Positions 18,001 to 25,737 are shown, counted from the stretch's first letter. The stretch is 64,000 bases of DNA from Paenibacillus spiritus (GCF_008710135.1 NZ_VYKK01000001.1:1-64000); one strand, 5' to 3'. The notes: a model not told the origin generated them from the sequence alone. Numbers and translations: made by a program.

Positions 18001-19810
18001 GGCCGGAAGTCACGGTCCCGGCGCGCAGCGCCTCGGCGCCGATACTGCCCCGGTGCAGGTGCCGCTCTTCGATGATCCCGTCCGCCAGATGTCCGGCGCC
18101 GATCGCTCCCTCCTGAAGAACCCGGCTTCCGACGCTGCCGTCCGCCAAATGCTGCTCCTCGACCGTGCAGAGAGCGATATGCTCTCCGCTGACGGCTCCT
18201 TTGGCGATTGCGGCAGAGCCGACCGCTTCGGCCGCCAGCTTCGGTCCGGTGACGCTGCCGCCTGCCAGCTTCGCCGCAGTGATGCTGCCTTCGGCCAAGT
18301 GTCCGCTTCCGACCGCTCCCGGCGCAAGCTGCCGGGAGCGGACCGACTCGGCGTCCAGGTGGGCAGTCTGCACCGCATCGGCCTGCAAATGGCGGGAACC
18401 CACCGCCTCGGGCGCAATTCGCTCGCCATCGACAGAATCCAGCTGGAGCTGCGCATTGCCTACCGACCCGGCCGCCAGATGCATCGACCGAACCGATGCC
18501 TTCGCCAGATGGCGGGAGCCGATGCTTTCATCGCACAGCTTAGTGCCCGGGATACTCTGATCCGCGATTTTGGACGAAGTGACCGCCTGCTCCACCAGCT
18601 GGGCCGTCCCGACGCTGCTCTCCGCAAGCTGACGGCTGGTAATTCCCCGGGGCGCGATATGGCGGCCGGCGATTTCCCCTTCGGCGATGTGGGCTCCCTG
18701 GACACTCTCCGGCGCCAGATGCTGGCTGCGGATCGCTTCGGCCGCCAGCTTCCCGGCCCCGACCGCTCCGTCCGCCAGATGGCCCCGCTCCACAGCACCG
18801 GCTTGCAGCTGGCCGCTTCCGATGATCCGTCCGGCCAGCTGGCCGCTTCCGATGGCTCCCGGAGCCAGATGCTCCGCCGTAATGACGCCGGTTCCGATAT
18901 GGCGGCCTTCCACCGCCCGATCGGCCAGCTTGGAAGCGTCCACCGCTCCTGCCGAGATCGCGGCTCCTGTAACCGCGCCTCCCGCCAGCTTGGAGGCGTC
19001 GATACTGCCGCCTTCCAGATGACGTCCGACGACCGCTCCGCTTGCAATTTTGTCTCCGGTTACCGAGCCGTCCTCGAGCACTTCCCCTGTAACGACGAAC
19101 CGGCTCAGGTGGCGGCTCTCCAGCGCTCCGTCGGCGATTTTGTCGCCGCCGATGATCCGGTCGGCGAGCTTGTCGGGACCAATGCTTCCGTCTTTCAGCT
19201 TCTCTCCGCCGATGGAACGGTCCAACAGCTTGCCGCCGGATACGCTGGCTTCGGCCAGATGCTCGCCGGTAACCGAGGCGGGCGCGATCTTGGCAGAGGT
19301 CACAGCGTGTTCGGCAATATGGATGCCCTGAACCGCGTAATCCTGAATCCAGGGAGAGCCGATGCTGCCATACTTGAGCTTGGAACCGTCTACGCTCCGG
19401 GGGGCCAGCTTGCTGGCGGTAACTGCAGCGTCCGACAGATCATCCGTGTAGACGAGCGTCCGCCGCCGATCCGGCTGTACGGGCTTGCTGCCTTCGTCTT
19501 CCTCAGGCACTCCTTCACCGGAAGCTGCCGGAGCCGTTCCCGCCGATTCCTCTTCACCTTCTGAAATTCCCGTGTCCGCCGGCTCCAAGTCCTCGCCCGC
19601 ATCCACCTCGATTCCCTCCGGTTCCCCGGTGAACTCCCCTGCAAACGCGGGCGCGGCCGCATGGATCGTCATCTCTTCCGACGCTGCGGCTCCCTCCGTT
19701 ACCTCCGAGCGGCCTTGCTCCAGCAGACACAGCTCCATAATATCGGGGTTATCGACAACGAACAGGCGTTTTGGAGCACGGCCGCTCGGTTTCTTTCTGA
19801 TTTTGCCCAC
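15098..19810 (-). CDS. Giant decapeptide-repeat fibre protein with small C-terminal head (candidate spore/surface appendage)
   Basis: This protein has 1570 residues. A basic start (VGKIRKKPSGRAPKR) is followed by an acidic Ala/Glu-rich stretch to about residue 120. Then come roughly 134 ten-residue units of the form [G/S]-[S/A]-[V/I]-x-x-x-[K/H/Q]-L-x-x, from about base 19440 to 15432. The last roughly 100 residues form a different, non-repeated module with Phe/Trp-rich strands ending near VLSWIAIG, resembling lectin- or phage-tail-tip-like heads. There is no signal peptide, membrane segment or sorting motif. Similar ten-residue repeats occur in phage tail fibres and bacterial surface fibres, where they form trimeric beta structures. 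GTG at 19810 was chosen for AAGGAGG nine bases upstream; the open frame continues to 19879. Neighbouring glycosyltransferases and a divergent YheC/YheD-type gene suggest a glycosylated spore-surface filament; this is inference. Confidence 0.85.
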   Translation of the reverse strand: MGKIRKKPSGRAPKRLFVVDNPDIMELCLLEQGRSEVTEGAAASEEMTIHAAAPAFAGEFTGEPEGIEVDAGEDLEPADTGISEGEEESAGTAPAASGEGVPEEDEGSKPVQPDRRRTLVYTDDLSDAAVTASKLAPRSVDGSKLKYGSIGSPWIQDYAVQGIHIAEHAVTSAKIAPASVTGEHLAEASVSGGKLLDRSIGGEKLKDGSIGPDKLADRIIGGDKIADGALESRHLSRFVVTGEVLEDGSVTGDKIASGAVVGRHLEGGSIDASKLAGGAVTGAAISAGAVDASKLADRAVEGRHIGTGVITAEHLAPGAIGSGQLAGRIIGSGQLQAGAVERGHLADGAVGAGKLAAEAIRSQHLAPESVQGAHIAEGEIAGRHIAPRGITSRQLAESSVGTAQLVEQAVTSSKIADQSIPGTKLCDESIGSRHLAKASVRSMHLAAGSVGNAQLQLDSVDGERIAPEAVGSRHLQADAVQTAHLDAESVRSRQLAPGAVGSGHLAEGSITAAKLAGGSVTGPKLAAEAVGSAAIAKGAVSGEHIALCTVEEQHLADGSVGSRVLQEGAIGAGHLADGIIEERHLHRGSIGAEALRAGTVTSGHLADGAVQSRNLAAEAVLPHHLSDYAVTPLKLSPESVVTDKLGNLAVTGAKLADGAVGPEKLAKEAVGGEHLAAGAVEGRHLAAGTVEGRHLAYGTVSLKHLAAEVCGPELLPDSSVTGEKLASGSVGPEQLAPGSVGTSALQEGAVDGSHLSASSVGSFHLQDGSVTGEKLAPGSVGPEQLAPGSVGTFALQEGAVEGRHLSASSVGSLHLEDGSVTGEKLAPGSVGSEQLAPGSVGTSALQKGAVDGSHLSASSVSSIHLEDGSITSEKLAPSSVGPEQLAPGSVGTFALQEGAVEGSHLSASSVGSLHLEDGSITSEKLALGSVGPKQLASGSVGPEQLAPGSVGTSALQEGAVEGSHLSASSVSSLHLEDGSITSEKLAPSSVGPEQLAPGSVGTSALQKGAVDGSHLSASSVSSIHLEDGSITSEKLAPSSVGPEQLAPSSVGPEQLAPGAVGTSAIQEDAVGGSHLSASSVSSLHLEDGSVTGEKLAPSSVGPEQLAPGSVGTSAIQEGAVSLIHLAAEVCGPELLPDGSITGEKLASETVDASHLALSSVHGSHLAEETIEGRHIKKGTITLAHLGNEFCAADLLEDGCLEPRHFSSGITFVELLPDGSVAGEKLASGSVGPEQLAPGSVGASALQEGAVDGNHLAPGSVGASALQEGAVSGSHLSASSVSSFHLQDGSITGEKLATGSVGPEQLAPGSVGASALQEGAVSGSHLSASSVSSFHLQDGSVTGEKLASGSVGPEQLAPGSVGASALQEGAVSGSHLSASSVSSLHLEDGSVTGEKLALGSIGPEQLAPGAVGTSALQEGAVSGSHLSASSVGSAHLQDGSVLENHLADGAIHSRHLADGSVEPEHLRFVPVHSGGGRSALQQFGMTAFMFVGTAVHTEVTLTFDEPYGHTGYVLVAMTNQPFFQASLKSRDCGSAVVQIVRLQNTPHFYGVLSWIAIGPPSFEEEQNRPFD
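15480..17690 (-). repeat. Higher-order 150-bp tandem repeats in the fibre gene
   Basis: Five 30-bp units form a 150-bp block that recurs with very high identity (near-identical segments begin at 15541, 15691, 15841 and 15991, and again at 17101, 17251, 17401 and 17551). Occasional 30- or 60-bp insertions of extra units occur (around 16020-16080, 16680 and 17010). The 5' part of the gene (17700-19440) keeps the 30-bp period but its units have diverged. Confidence 0.9.
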
Positions 19811-20062
19811 AGGCACTCCCCTCCTTGACGGATGATTGCTTCTCAGGCCATCGTATGCGGGTATATGGGCGAATGACACTATACGGTCCCATAGGCGCCA
19901 TGATCTGCCTTATCCCGGCTGCGAAGGAGGGAGATTCGCGTTCTTCCGGCAAAGGGGCGGCTGCCCCCGCACATTGGTCCACCCCAAAGGCACAGGCGGA
20001 GCATAGAATGAGGGAGAAGGCCGCCTGCCAAGCGCGCCTAAGCATCCGGGAGGGAAGCAGGT

Positions 20063-21142
20063 ATGGAGCAGAATCTCGTCGGAATTCTGATGAATGCCGC
20101 GGTGCACCGGGGCATCCCCCACGGAGCAACGGGGCAGGAATCGCTGCATAATTACGAAGAAGCCGCCGCCGCTTTCGGCCTGGTTCCCTGCTACCTGAAG
20201 CTCGCGGACATTGATATCCCCTCCCGAACATGCCGCGCCTATATTCGCCGGCGCGGCGGATACCGGCGAGAGGAACTGCCGCTCCCCGCCGTTATTCACA
20301 ACCGGGCAATCTATGGACCGGACAGCCGGGGAACGGAGGCTCTGGCCGCAGCCGGAAGCGTCGTCTTTAACCGGAACACGCGCCGGGGCAAGGATGAGAT
20401 TCACCGGCTGCTGGCCGATGTCCCGGCCCTCCGCCGCCATCTTCCGGATACCGAGACCGGGCTCCCGGGGCTCCGCAGACTTATGCTGCGCTGCGGCGAT
20501 ATTATTCTGAAGCCGTGCCGGGGCAGCGTAGGCGAAGGCGTCATGCGCCTGACGCGGAAGGGAAGCGGCTGGGTCTGGACCTACCGGCCGGCGGGAAGCC
20601 GCCGGCTGTCACAGATCGGTTTTAACGAGGAACGGCTGCCGCAGAGACTGGCTGCGCGCCTCGGCGCTGTGCCTTACCTGGCGCAGGAACGCATCCCTCT
20701 GGCCGAGGCGGACGGCAGCCCGTTCGATCTTCGGGTCACGGTGCAGAAGGGCTGGGGCGGAGAATGGGGCGTAACCGGCTTGTTCGCCAAGCTGGCCCCT
20801 CCCGGCAGCTTCATCTCCAACGTAGCCCGGGGAGGCTCAGCCCTTCCGTCCTCCCGGCTGCTGGACCGGGTCTTTCCCGGTCCTCTGGCAGCCCATCTGC
20901 GCATGTCGGCAGGCGCGCTTGCTCTGGAGATTGCCCGGGCGCTGGAGCCGCGCCTGCCGGGTCTTGCAGATCTTGGCCTGGACCTTGGAATCGACCGGAA
21001 CGGACAGCTCTTCTTCATTGAATGCAACGGGCGGGATCAGAGATACGGATTTCTGAAAGCGGGACTTCCGGAGGTCTGGAAGGAGAGTTACCGGCGGCCA
21101 ATGGGCTACGCCCGCTATCTGCTGGAGCAGCGGCAGCCGTGA
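20063..21142 (+). CDS. YheC/YheD-family ATP-grasp protein, spore-coat associated
   Basis: This 359-residue protein matches the YheC/YheD family of ATP-grasp proteins described as endospore coat-associated in Bacillus. The N-terminal part starts VGILMNAAVHRG. Then come a central PAVIHNRAIYG and FNRNTRRGKDEI, and the ATP-grasp core with IILKPCRGSVGEGV (nucleotide-binding Lys and glycine loop), FDLRVTVQKG, and the Mg-binding FFIECNGRDQ near residue 316. ATP-grasp enzymes join a carboxylate to an amine or thiol; the substrate of this family is not settled. ATG 20063 has ggaggg 7 bases upstream. It is divergent from the repeat-fibre gene, which supports a spore-surface role for that locus. Confidence 0.88.
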   Translation: MEQNLVGILMNAAVHRGIPHGATGQESLHNYEEAAAAFGLVPCYLKLADIDIPSRTCRAYIRRRGGYRREELPLPAVIHNRAIYGPDSRGTEALAAAGSVVFNRNTRRGKDEIHRLLADVPALRRHLPDTETGLPGLRRLMLRCGDIILKPCRGSVGEGVMRLTRKGSGWVWTYRPAGSRRLSQIGFNEERLPQRLAARLGAVPYLAQERIPLAEADGSPFDLRVTVQKGWGGEWGVTGLFAKLAPPGSFISNVARGGSALPSSRLLDRVFPGPLAAHLRMSAGALALEIARALEPRLPGLADLGLDLGIDRNGQLFFIECNGRDQRYGFLKAGLPEVWKESYRRPMGYARYLLEQRQP

Positions 21143-21182
21143 ACAGCGGTTATTGATTTGTCTTCCGTTCTATGTCAAGATA

Positions 21183-21227
21183 ATGCAGAGTGGAAGGTTC
21201 CGGGCTCCGGGGCTTTCCACTCTGCAT
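21183..21227. repeat. Long hairpin between the ATP-grasp gene and psd
   Basis: The arms atgcagagtggaag (21183-21196) and its near-perfect complement (21213-21227) enclose a GC-rich loop. There is no T-run on either side, so this is more likely a leader or processing structure in the psd mRNA than a simple terminator. Confidence 0.55.
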
Positions 21228-21245
21228 CATGGAAGGGAGATGGGC

Positions 21246-22037
21246 ATGGTAAAACAATTGCTGCGGCTGATGACCGAGCTCTCCTCGCACCGATGGCTGT
21301 CCCGGTTCATGGGAGCTTGTTCCCACAGCAGAATCAGCCGCTACTTCATTCCCGCCTTCATCCGGCTTTATCAAATTCCGGTCGACGAGGCGGAGAAAGA
21401 TCCCGGCCAGTACCGCTCGCTGAATGAATTCTTCAGCCGGCGGCTTAAGCCGGGCATGCGTCCGGTGGCAGAAGGCGCAGACCGGGTAGCCAGTCCCGTG
21501 GACGCGCAGATCACAGCCATGGGCGAGGTTCACTCCGGCACGATACTGAATGTCAAAGGCCAGGATTACCGGCTGGAGGAGCTGCTCAATCACTCTCCGC
21601 ATCTGGAGCTGTACAAGAGAGGCTTCTTCTTCATCCTGTACCTCAGTCCGACGGATTATCACCGGATTCATGCGCCGATCAGCGGCCGCAAGGTCGAGAG
21701 CGATCATATCCGCGGACGGGCATATCCCGTCAATGAATTCGGCATGAGACATATGAGAGGTGTTCTCAGCCGCAACGAGCGGCTGATTACGTATATTGCC
21801 GGAGCGGGCGGCGAAGCGGCCGTAGTGAAGGTAGGCGCCATGAATGTCAGCAGCATCCGCTACACCGATGAAGAAGCGGACGCCTGGGAGATCGGCGACG
21901 ATCTCGCCTATTTTGAATTCGGCTCTACCGTCGTGCTTCTGTTGGAGAACGGAACCTTCACCCCAAGGCCCGGTCTGACCGCCGGCGTCAAGGTGAAGAT
22001 GGGCGAACTGCTCGGCGCGATGATTCGTCCGGTCTAG
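21246..22037 (+). CDS. psd: Phosphatidylserine decarboxylase
   Basis: This 263-residue pyruvoyl-dependent enzyme turns phosphatidylserine into phosphatidylethanolamine at the membrane. Visible signatures are LSPTDYHRIHAP (residues around 138-149, containing the catalytic His) and EFGSTVVLL near residue 222, where self-cleavage between Gly and Ser makes the beta and alpha chains and the pyruvoyl group. The length fits the compact Psd type. The ATG at 21246 has ggaaggga seven bases upstream; earlier in-frame ATGs (21240, 21153) lack spacing or signal. No phosphatidylserine synthase gene is next to it in this window. Confidence 0.95.
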   Translation: MVKQLLRLMTELSSHRWLSRFMGACSHSRISRYFIPAFIRLYQIPVDEAEKDPGQYRSLNEFFSRRLKPGMRPVAEGADRVASPVDAQITAMGEVHSGTILNVKGQDYRLEELLNHSPHLELYKRGFFFILYLSPTDYHRIHAPISGRKVESDHIRGRAYPVNEFGMRHMRGVLSRNERLITYIAGAGGEAAVVKVGAMNVSSIRYTDEEADAWEIGDDLAYFEFGSTVVLLLENGTFTPRPGLTAGVKVKMGELLGAMIRPV

Positions 22038-22102
22038 CGGGCGTACCGCCAGCTGCCCGGAATACGGCCTTTCGGCCGGCCACCCACGAATAAATAACAA
22101 AG

Positions 22103-22140
22103 AAGGCACTCCTTCGCTCCTTCGAGCGGGAGTGCCTTTT
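22103..22140 (+). terminator. Bidirectional terminator between psd and gpmA
   Basis: The arms aaggcactcc / gggagtgcctt have A residues upstream and TTTT downstream, placed between two convergent genes. Confidence 0.85.
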
Positions 22141-22145
22141 GAAGA

Positions 22146-22895
22146 TTATTCCGTTACCTTCCCCTGGTTCGCGACTTCCCGCGCCTTCTCCTCCACCTTC
22201 TCCGGTTCGCCGAGATAGAACCGGCGGATCGGCTTCACTTCATCGTCCAGCTCATAGACGAGCGGAATGCCGGTCGGAATATTGAGATGGAGCAGCGCCG
22301 TCTCGTCAATATCTTCCATATACTTGATGAGCGCTCTCAGCGTATTGCCGTGAGCCGAGATCAGTACTCTCTCCTTCTTCATGACCAGCGGAACGATTCG
22401 CTGGTTCCAGAACTCGCCGACCCGGTGGACCGTATCCTCCAGGCTCTCGCCCAGCGGAATGTCGCCGGGACGCACCTCGGCATAGCGGCGGTCGTTCCGG
22501 GCGTAGCGGGAGTCGTCCGCCGTCAGAAGCGGCGGCCGCACCGACAGGCTGCGGCGCCAGATCTGAAGCTGCTCGTCGCCGTATTTGGCGGCGGTTTCGA
22601 TTTTGCTGAGGCCCTGGAGCGCGCCGTAGTGCCGTTCATTGAGCTTCCACGACTTCTGCACCGGAATCCACAGCAGATCCAGCTCCTCCAGCACGTAGTT
22701 CAGCGTCTTGATCGACCGCTTCAGCACCGATGCAAATGCCAGATCGAACGTGTATCCCGCCTCCTTGAGCGTGCGTCCGGCGGCCCGCGCCTCCTCTACC
22801 CCTTTCTCTGTCAGGTCGGGGTCGCTCCAGCCGGTGAACAGATTCTGCCGGTTGTATTCGCTCTCGCCATGGCGGAGCAATACGATTTGATACAT
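22146..22895 (-). CDS. gpmA: 2,3-bisphosphoglycerate-dependent phosphoglycerate mutase
   Basis: This 249-residue glycolytic enzyme interconverts 3- and 2-phosphoglycerate through a phospho-histidine. It has LLRHGESEYN at the N-terminus (phospho-acceptor His 8), the acid/base Glu in LNERHYGALQG, a downstream SRYARNDRRYA segment, and ISAHGNTLRAL (second catalytic His). The length matches the dPGM family. The ATG at 22895 is preceded by aaggagagag; the frame runs further upstream without a start signal. Confidence 0.96.
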   Translation of the reverse strand: MYQIVLLRHGESEYNRQNLFTGWSDPDLTEKGVEEARAAGRTLKEAGYTFDLAFASVLKRSIKTLNYVLEELDLLWIPVQKSWKLNERHYGALQGLSKIETAAKYGDEQLQIWRRSLSVRPPLLTADDSRYARNDRRYAEVRPGDIPLGESLEDTVHRVGEFWNQRIVPLVMKKERVLISAHGNTLRALIKYMEDIDETALLHLNIPTGIPLVYELDDEVKPIRRFYLGEPEKVEEKAREVANQGKVTE

Positions 22896-22979
22896 GTCGT
22901 CTCTCTCCTTTCCGTTTCTCCTCCTTACTATATTGACCATTCCCGCCGTTTGAATCACATCGCCCCTCGGGCAGAACGC

Positions 22980-23012
22980 AAAAAAAACCGCCAAAGGCGC
23001 ACCCCGGCGGTT
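22980..23012 (-). terminator. Terminator facing the minus strand, downstream of a 39-residue ORF
   Basis: The stem aaccgcc/ggcggtt, read on the minus strand, is followed by eight T. It lies upstream of gpmA and so must end a transcript coming from the right. Confidence 0.8.
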
Positions 23013-23063
23013 CTTGCGGCCGGCAGGCCGCCGCTTCCTGATGAAGTTGGGATTCCGTTGGAT

Positions 23064-23183
23064 TTAGAACCAGCTCTCGCCTGTAACGGCTTCGGCTCTC
23101 TGCCGGCGCAGCCGGCTGCGGAACAGATTGCCTCCGCCGGCATGGCTGCCGCAGTTGTTGCAGATTCGGCGTCTTGCTATCAT
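23064..23183 (-). CDS. Small basic CxxC protein, 39 residues
   Basis: This short frame begins MIARRRICNNCGSH, rich in Arg with one CNNC pair followed by a nearby His, which could form part of a zinc site. It has ggaggg seven bases upstream of the ATG and ends 52 bp before a strong minus-strand terminator that no other gene explains. Those two flanking signals are the main reason to call it. No family was recognised. Confidence 0.5.
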   Translation of the reverse strand: MIARRRICNNCGSHAGGGNLFRSRLRRQRAEAVTGESWF

Positions 23184-23273
23184 GATGCTCGCTCCCTCCG
23201 GATGTGGTCAACGGTTCGGTAAAAGCTTGTATGCTAAGCGTATTTACCCCGGCGTTCCGGCTGTGAAACCGCT

Positions 23274-24059
23274 CTATCTGATCTCGGAAGGGCTCTTGCC
23301 CGTGTACTGTTTGAATTGGCGGCTGAAGAAGAAAATGTCCCGGTACCCGAGCGCATCCGCCACTTCCGTCACATTCATCCCGGCGTAGAGCAGCAGATGC
23401 TGGGCCCGCTCGATCCGCGTCCGGATCACATAGGATTGGACGGACGAGCCGATCAGCTCCTTGAACTTGATGGAGAAATAACGCGGCGACAGACCCGCCC
23501 GCGCCGCCAGCTCCTCGACCCGGTGGGACGCGCCGGGATGCTGGCTGATGTAGTTCGCAATCTCATGGATCGCTTCCGTAAGCTGATTGCTGGCATTGCG
23601 CTCCACGGGCTGAACCCGGTCTTCCCGCAGCAGATGAATCATGAGCTGCTTGAGCACAAGCTGCCCCTCCTCCTCGGCGGCGAACGTCTTCACCAGGAAC
23701 AGCCGGACATAGCGGGCCAGCATATGCTCGAACTCCAGCGTATCCTCCAGCACGCGGTAGGGCTGCGGAATCTCGGTGACGGGAGACGATACGTCAAAAT
23801 GTATGTAAGTCAGTACAAGCGGCTTCTGAGGGTTATGCGTGGCGCTTGTCTGATCGCCGGGACGGAACAAGAAGCAACTCCCTTTCCCGACCCGGTAGGA
23901 TTCTCCGTTTCGGACTACCGTTCCCTCGCCGCTCCAGATATAGAACAGATCATAGTTGGGCAGCGGCTTTTCCCGCACCTGCCATTTCCATCCCGGTTCG
24001 CAGACGATTTTGGCCAGGGCGGGCAGAATGACGAAGTCGCTGGGCGCGGCATGCAGCAT
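23274..24059 (-). CDS. AraC-family transcriptional regulator with N-terminal cupin
   Basis: This protein has 261 residues. The N-terminal half has the cupin pattern of AraC sensors (DLFYIWSGEGTVV, then GKGSCFLFRPGDQ). The C-terminal 100 residues hold two helix-turn-helix motifs, the first around VEELAARAGLSPRYFSIKFKE and the second at VTEVADALGYRDIFFFSRQFK. Members of this class usually sense a sugar or cell-envelope precursor. The ATG has gaggagg nine bases upstream. It ends about 90 bp from the 39-residue ORF and is followed on its 5' side by the co-oriented MocR gene; no obvious target operon adjoins it. Confidence 0.92.
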   Translation of the reverse strand: MLHAAPSDFVILPALAKIVCEPGWKWQVREKPLPNYDLFYIWSGEGTVVRNGESYRVGKGSCFLFRPGDQTSATHNPQKPLVLTYIHFDVSSPVTEIPQPYRVLEDTLEFEHMLARYVRLFLVKTFAAEEEGQLVLKQLMIHLLREDRVQPVERNASNQLTEAIHEIANYISQHPGASHRVEELAARAGLSPRYFSIKFKELIGSSVQSYVIRTRIERAQHLLLYAGMNVTEVADALGYRDIFFFSRQFKQYTGKSPSEIR

Positions 24060-24095
24060 ATCCAGTCCTCCTCTCTTACTCTGTATGATAACGGT

Positions 24096-25601
24096 TCAGC
24101 GGCCGTTTTGCACATCCGACCAGGCCAGCGCCAGGCGCTCCGTCCCTTCGATCAGCTTCTCTTCATCCAGATGGGCAAAAGCGAAGCACGCCGCGGGCTC
24201 CCCCGGCGTCATCCGGTAGCGGGCGGCATCGGCGTAATCGACGCCCCGCCGCCGCGCGGCTTCTCCGTAGCGCCTGTAGGCCTCGGCGCTTCCGAGCCAC
24301 CGCGCGTACACATGCAGCCCCGCGTCGCCCGGGGCGGCTTCCCAGACCCCGCCAAGCCGCTCCTTCAGCAGCGAGCGGAGAAGAAGGCCCCGCGCCCCGT
24401 AGAGGCGCGTCATCCGGCGCAGGTGCCGGAGGTAGCCGCCCTGCGCCATGAACCGGCCCAAGGCCCGCTGCTCCAGCAGTCCGCCCGGCACCGGCTCAGG
24501 CAGCGCCCGGGCCATGGCGGCCGGCCGGACCAGCGCCGGCGGCAGTACGGCGTACCCGATGCGCAAGCCGGGGAACATGCTCGTGGAGAAGGAGCCGATG
24601 TAGAGGACCCGGCCATGGCGGTCCAGCGCCTTCAGCGGCTCGATCGGCCGGCCCGACCAGCGGAATTCGCTGTCGTAATCGTCCTCGATAATATAGCCGT
24701 CCGCCGCTGCGGCCCATTCCAGCAGCCGGCGGCGGCGCGAGAGCGGCAAGACGGCGCCGGTCGGATACTGCCGGGCCGGCGTGACGAACACCAGCCGGGC
24801 GTCCCAGTCTCCCGGCACGAGTCCGTCCCGGTCTACCCGCCCGGGGACCGCAATGCCGCCCGCGGCTTCCACCGCCCGGCGGATGCCCGGGAAGCCGGGG
24901 TCCTCGGTCACCGCCTTCTCCCCGGGCGCAAGCAGCAGCGCCGTCAATTCTACGATGCCCTGCATCGACCCGCGGTAGATCATGATCTCGCTCGGCTCGG
25001 CGGAAATGCCGCGCGCAAGGCGCAGATGGGCGGCGACGGCCCGCCGCAGCCCCTCGTCCCCTTGGGGCGGTGCGGTCTGCGCCAGCTCCGCTCCGCCGGC
25101 TCCGAGCGCGTCCGACAAGGCCCGCCGCCACCCGGCGACCGGAAACTGCGACAGGTCCGCTCCGCCTGCGCGGAAGCTGATGAGGTCCGCGGCCGGGTCT
25201 GCCGCGGCTTCGGCAGCTACCCCGGGCATCCCCGCCAGCGACGCCGCAAGGCGTTGTCCCCAGGGCGAGAGCCGCAGGCCGCCGCCCGGGGAGACCCCGG
25301 CTTCTTCGCCGCTCCCGGCGGGCAGCGCGCCGCTCCTCCGGTCCGCGTCTCCGGCGACGAACGTCCCGCGTCCGGTCTCTCCCCGGACGTACCCGTCCGC
25401 CGCCAGCATGTCGTACACCTGGGCGGCGGAGCCGCGCGAGAGGCCGAACATCACCGCAAGCCGGCGGGTCGGCGGCAGGCGGGCACCGGCGGGCAGGCCG
25501 CCGTCCAGAATGGCGGCGCGCATGGCGTGATACAGCGCCAAATATTTGTACCGGTGCTCCTCCAGATACCGGTCATACGCCAGGGTCGGCATCCAGTCCA
25601 C
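24096..25601 (-). CDS. MocR-family (GntR-HTH plus aminotransferase fold) regulator lacking the PLP lysine
   Basis: This 501-residue protein has a GntR winged helix at about residues 17-80 (ALYHAMRAAILDG, LPPTRRLAVMFGLSRG) and an aminotransferase fold from about 130. The fold is recognisable at EIMIYRGSMQGI, EDPGFPGIRRA, EDDYDSEFRW and SMFPGLRIGY. In MocR regulators a Lys in the F-S-K-x-(L/M)-F-P segment binds PLP. Here the segment reads FSTSMFP, and codon 340 (24582-24584 on the minus strand) is ACG rather than AAG. It starts at a GTG preceded by AAAGGAGG and is divergent from a flavin-binding protein gene, the usual kind of target. It either works without covalent PLP or is impaired. Confidence 0.92.
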   Translation of the reverse strand: MDWMPTLAYDRYLEEHRYKYLALYHAMRAAILDGGLPAGARLPPTRRLAVMFGLSRGSAAQVYDMLAADGYVRGETGRGTFVAGDADRRSGALPAGSGEEAGVSPGGGLRLSPWGQRLAASLAGMPGVAAEAAADPAADLISFRAGGADLSQFPVAGWRRALSDALGAGGAELAQTAPPQGDEGLRRAVAAHLRLARGISAEPSEIMIYRGSMQGIVELTALLLAPGEKAVTEDPGFPGIRRAVEAAGGIAVPGRVDRDGLVPGDWDARLVFVTPARQYPTGAVLPLSRRRRLLEWAAAADGYIIEDDYDSEFRWSGRPIEPLKALDRHGRVLYIGSFSTSMFPGLRIGYAVLPPALVRPAAMARALPEPVPGGLLEQRALGRFMAQGGYLRHLRRMTRLYGARGLLLRSLLKERLGGVWEAAPGDAGLHVYARWLGSAEAYRRYGEAARRRGVDYADAARYRMTPGEPAACFAFAHLDEEKLIEGTERLALAWSDVQNGR

Positions 25602-25737
25602 GGCGCCCCGCCTCCTTTTTGAGAGAATTGGACCAATAAAAATACAATAAATCGGCCCTTTCTTCCTGTCAATTCAGCAAGTAGACTGATTGAAAATCAA
25701 TGAACCGCCTCATGACGCGGCAAGGAGTGAAGCGATA

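Noticed and set aside
15480-19440. Regular repeats that at first look like a CRISPR array or satellite DNA
   Set aside because: The period is an exact multiple of three, an uninterrupted reading frame runs through it, and there are no unique spacers; it is a repeat-protein gene.
17399-19564. 721-codon + strand open frame opposite the fibre gene
   Set aside because: It is the mirror of the repeat gene on the coding minus strand. It has no ribosome binding site and no recognisable fold.
23316-25622. 768-codon + strand frame opposite the AraC and MocR genes
   Set aside because: Shadow frame; it crosses two well-supported regulator genes and lacks start signals.
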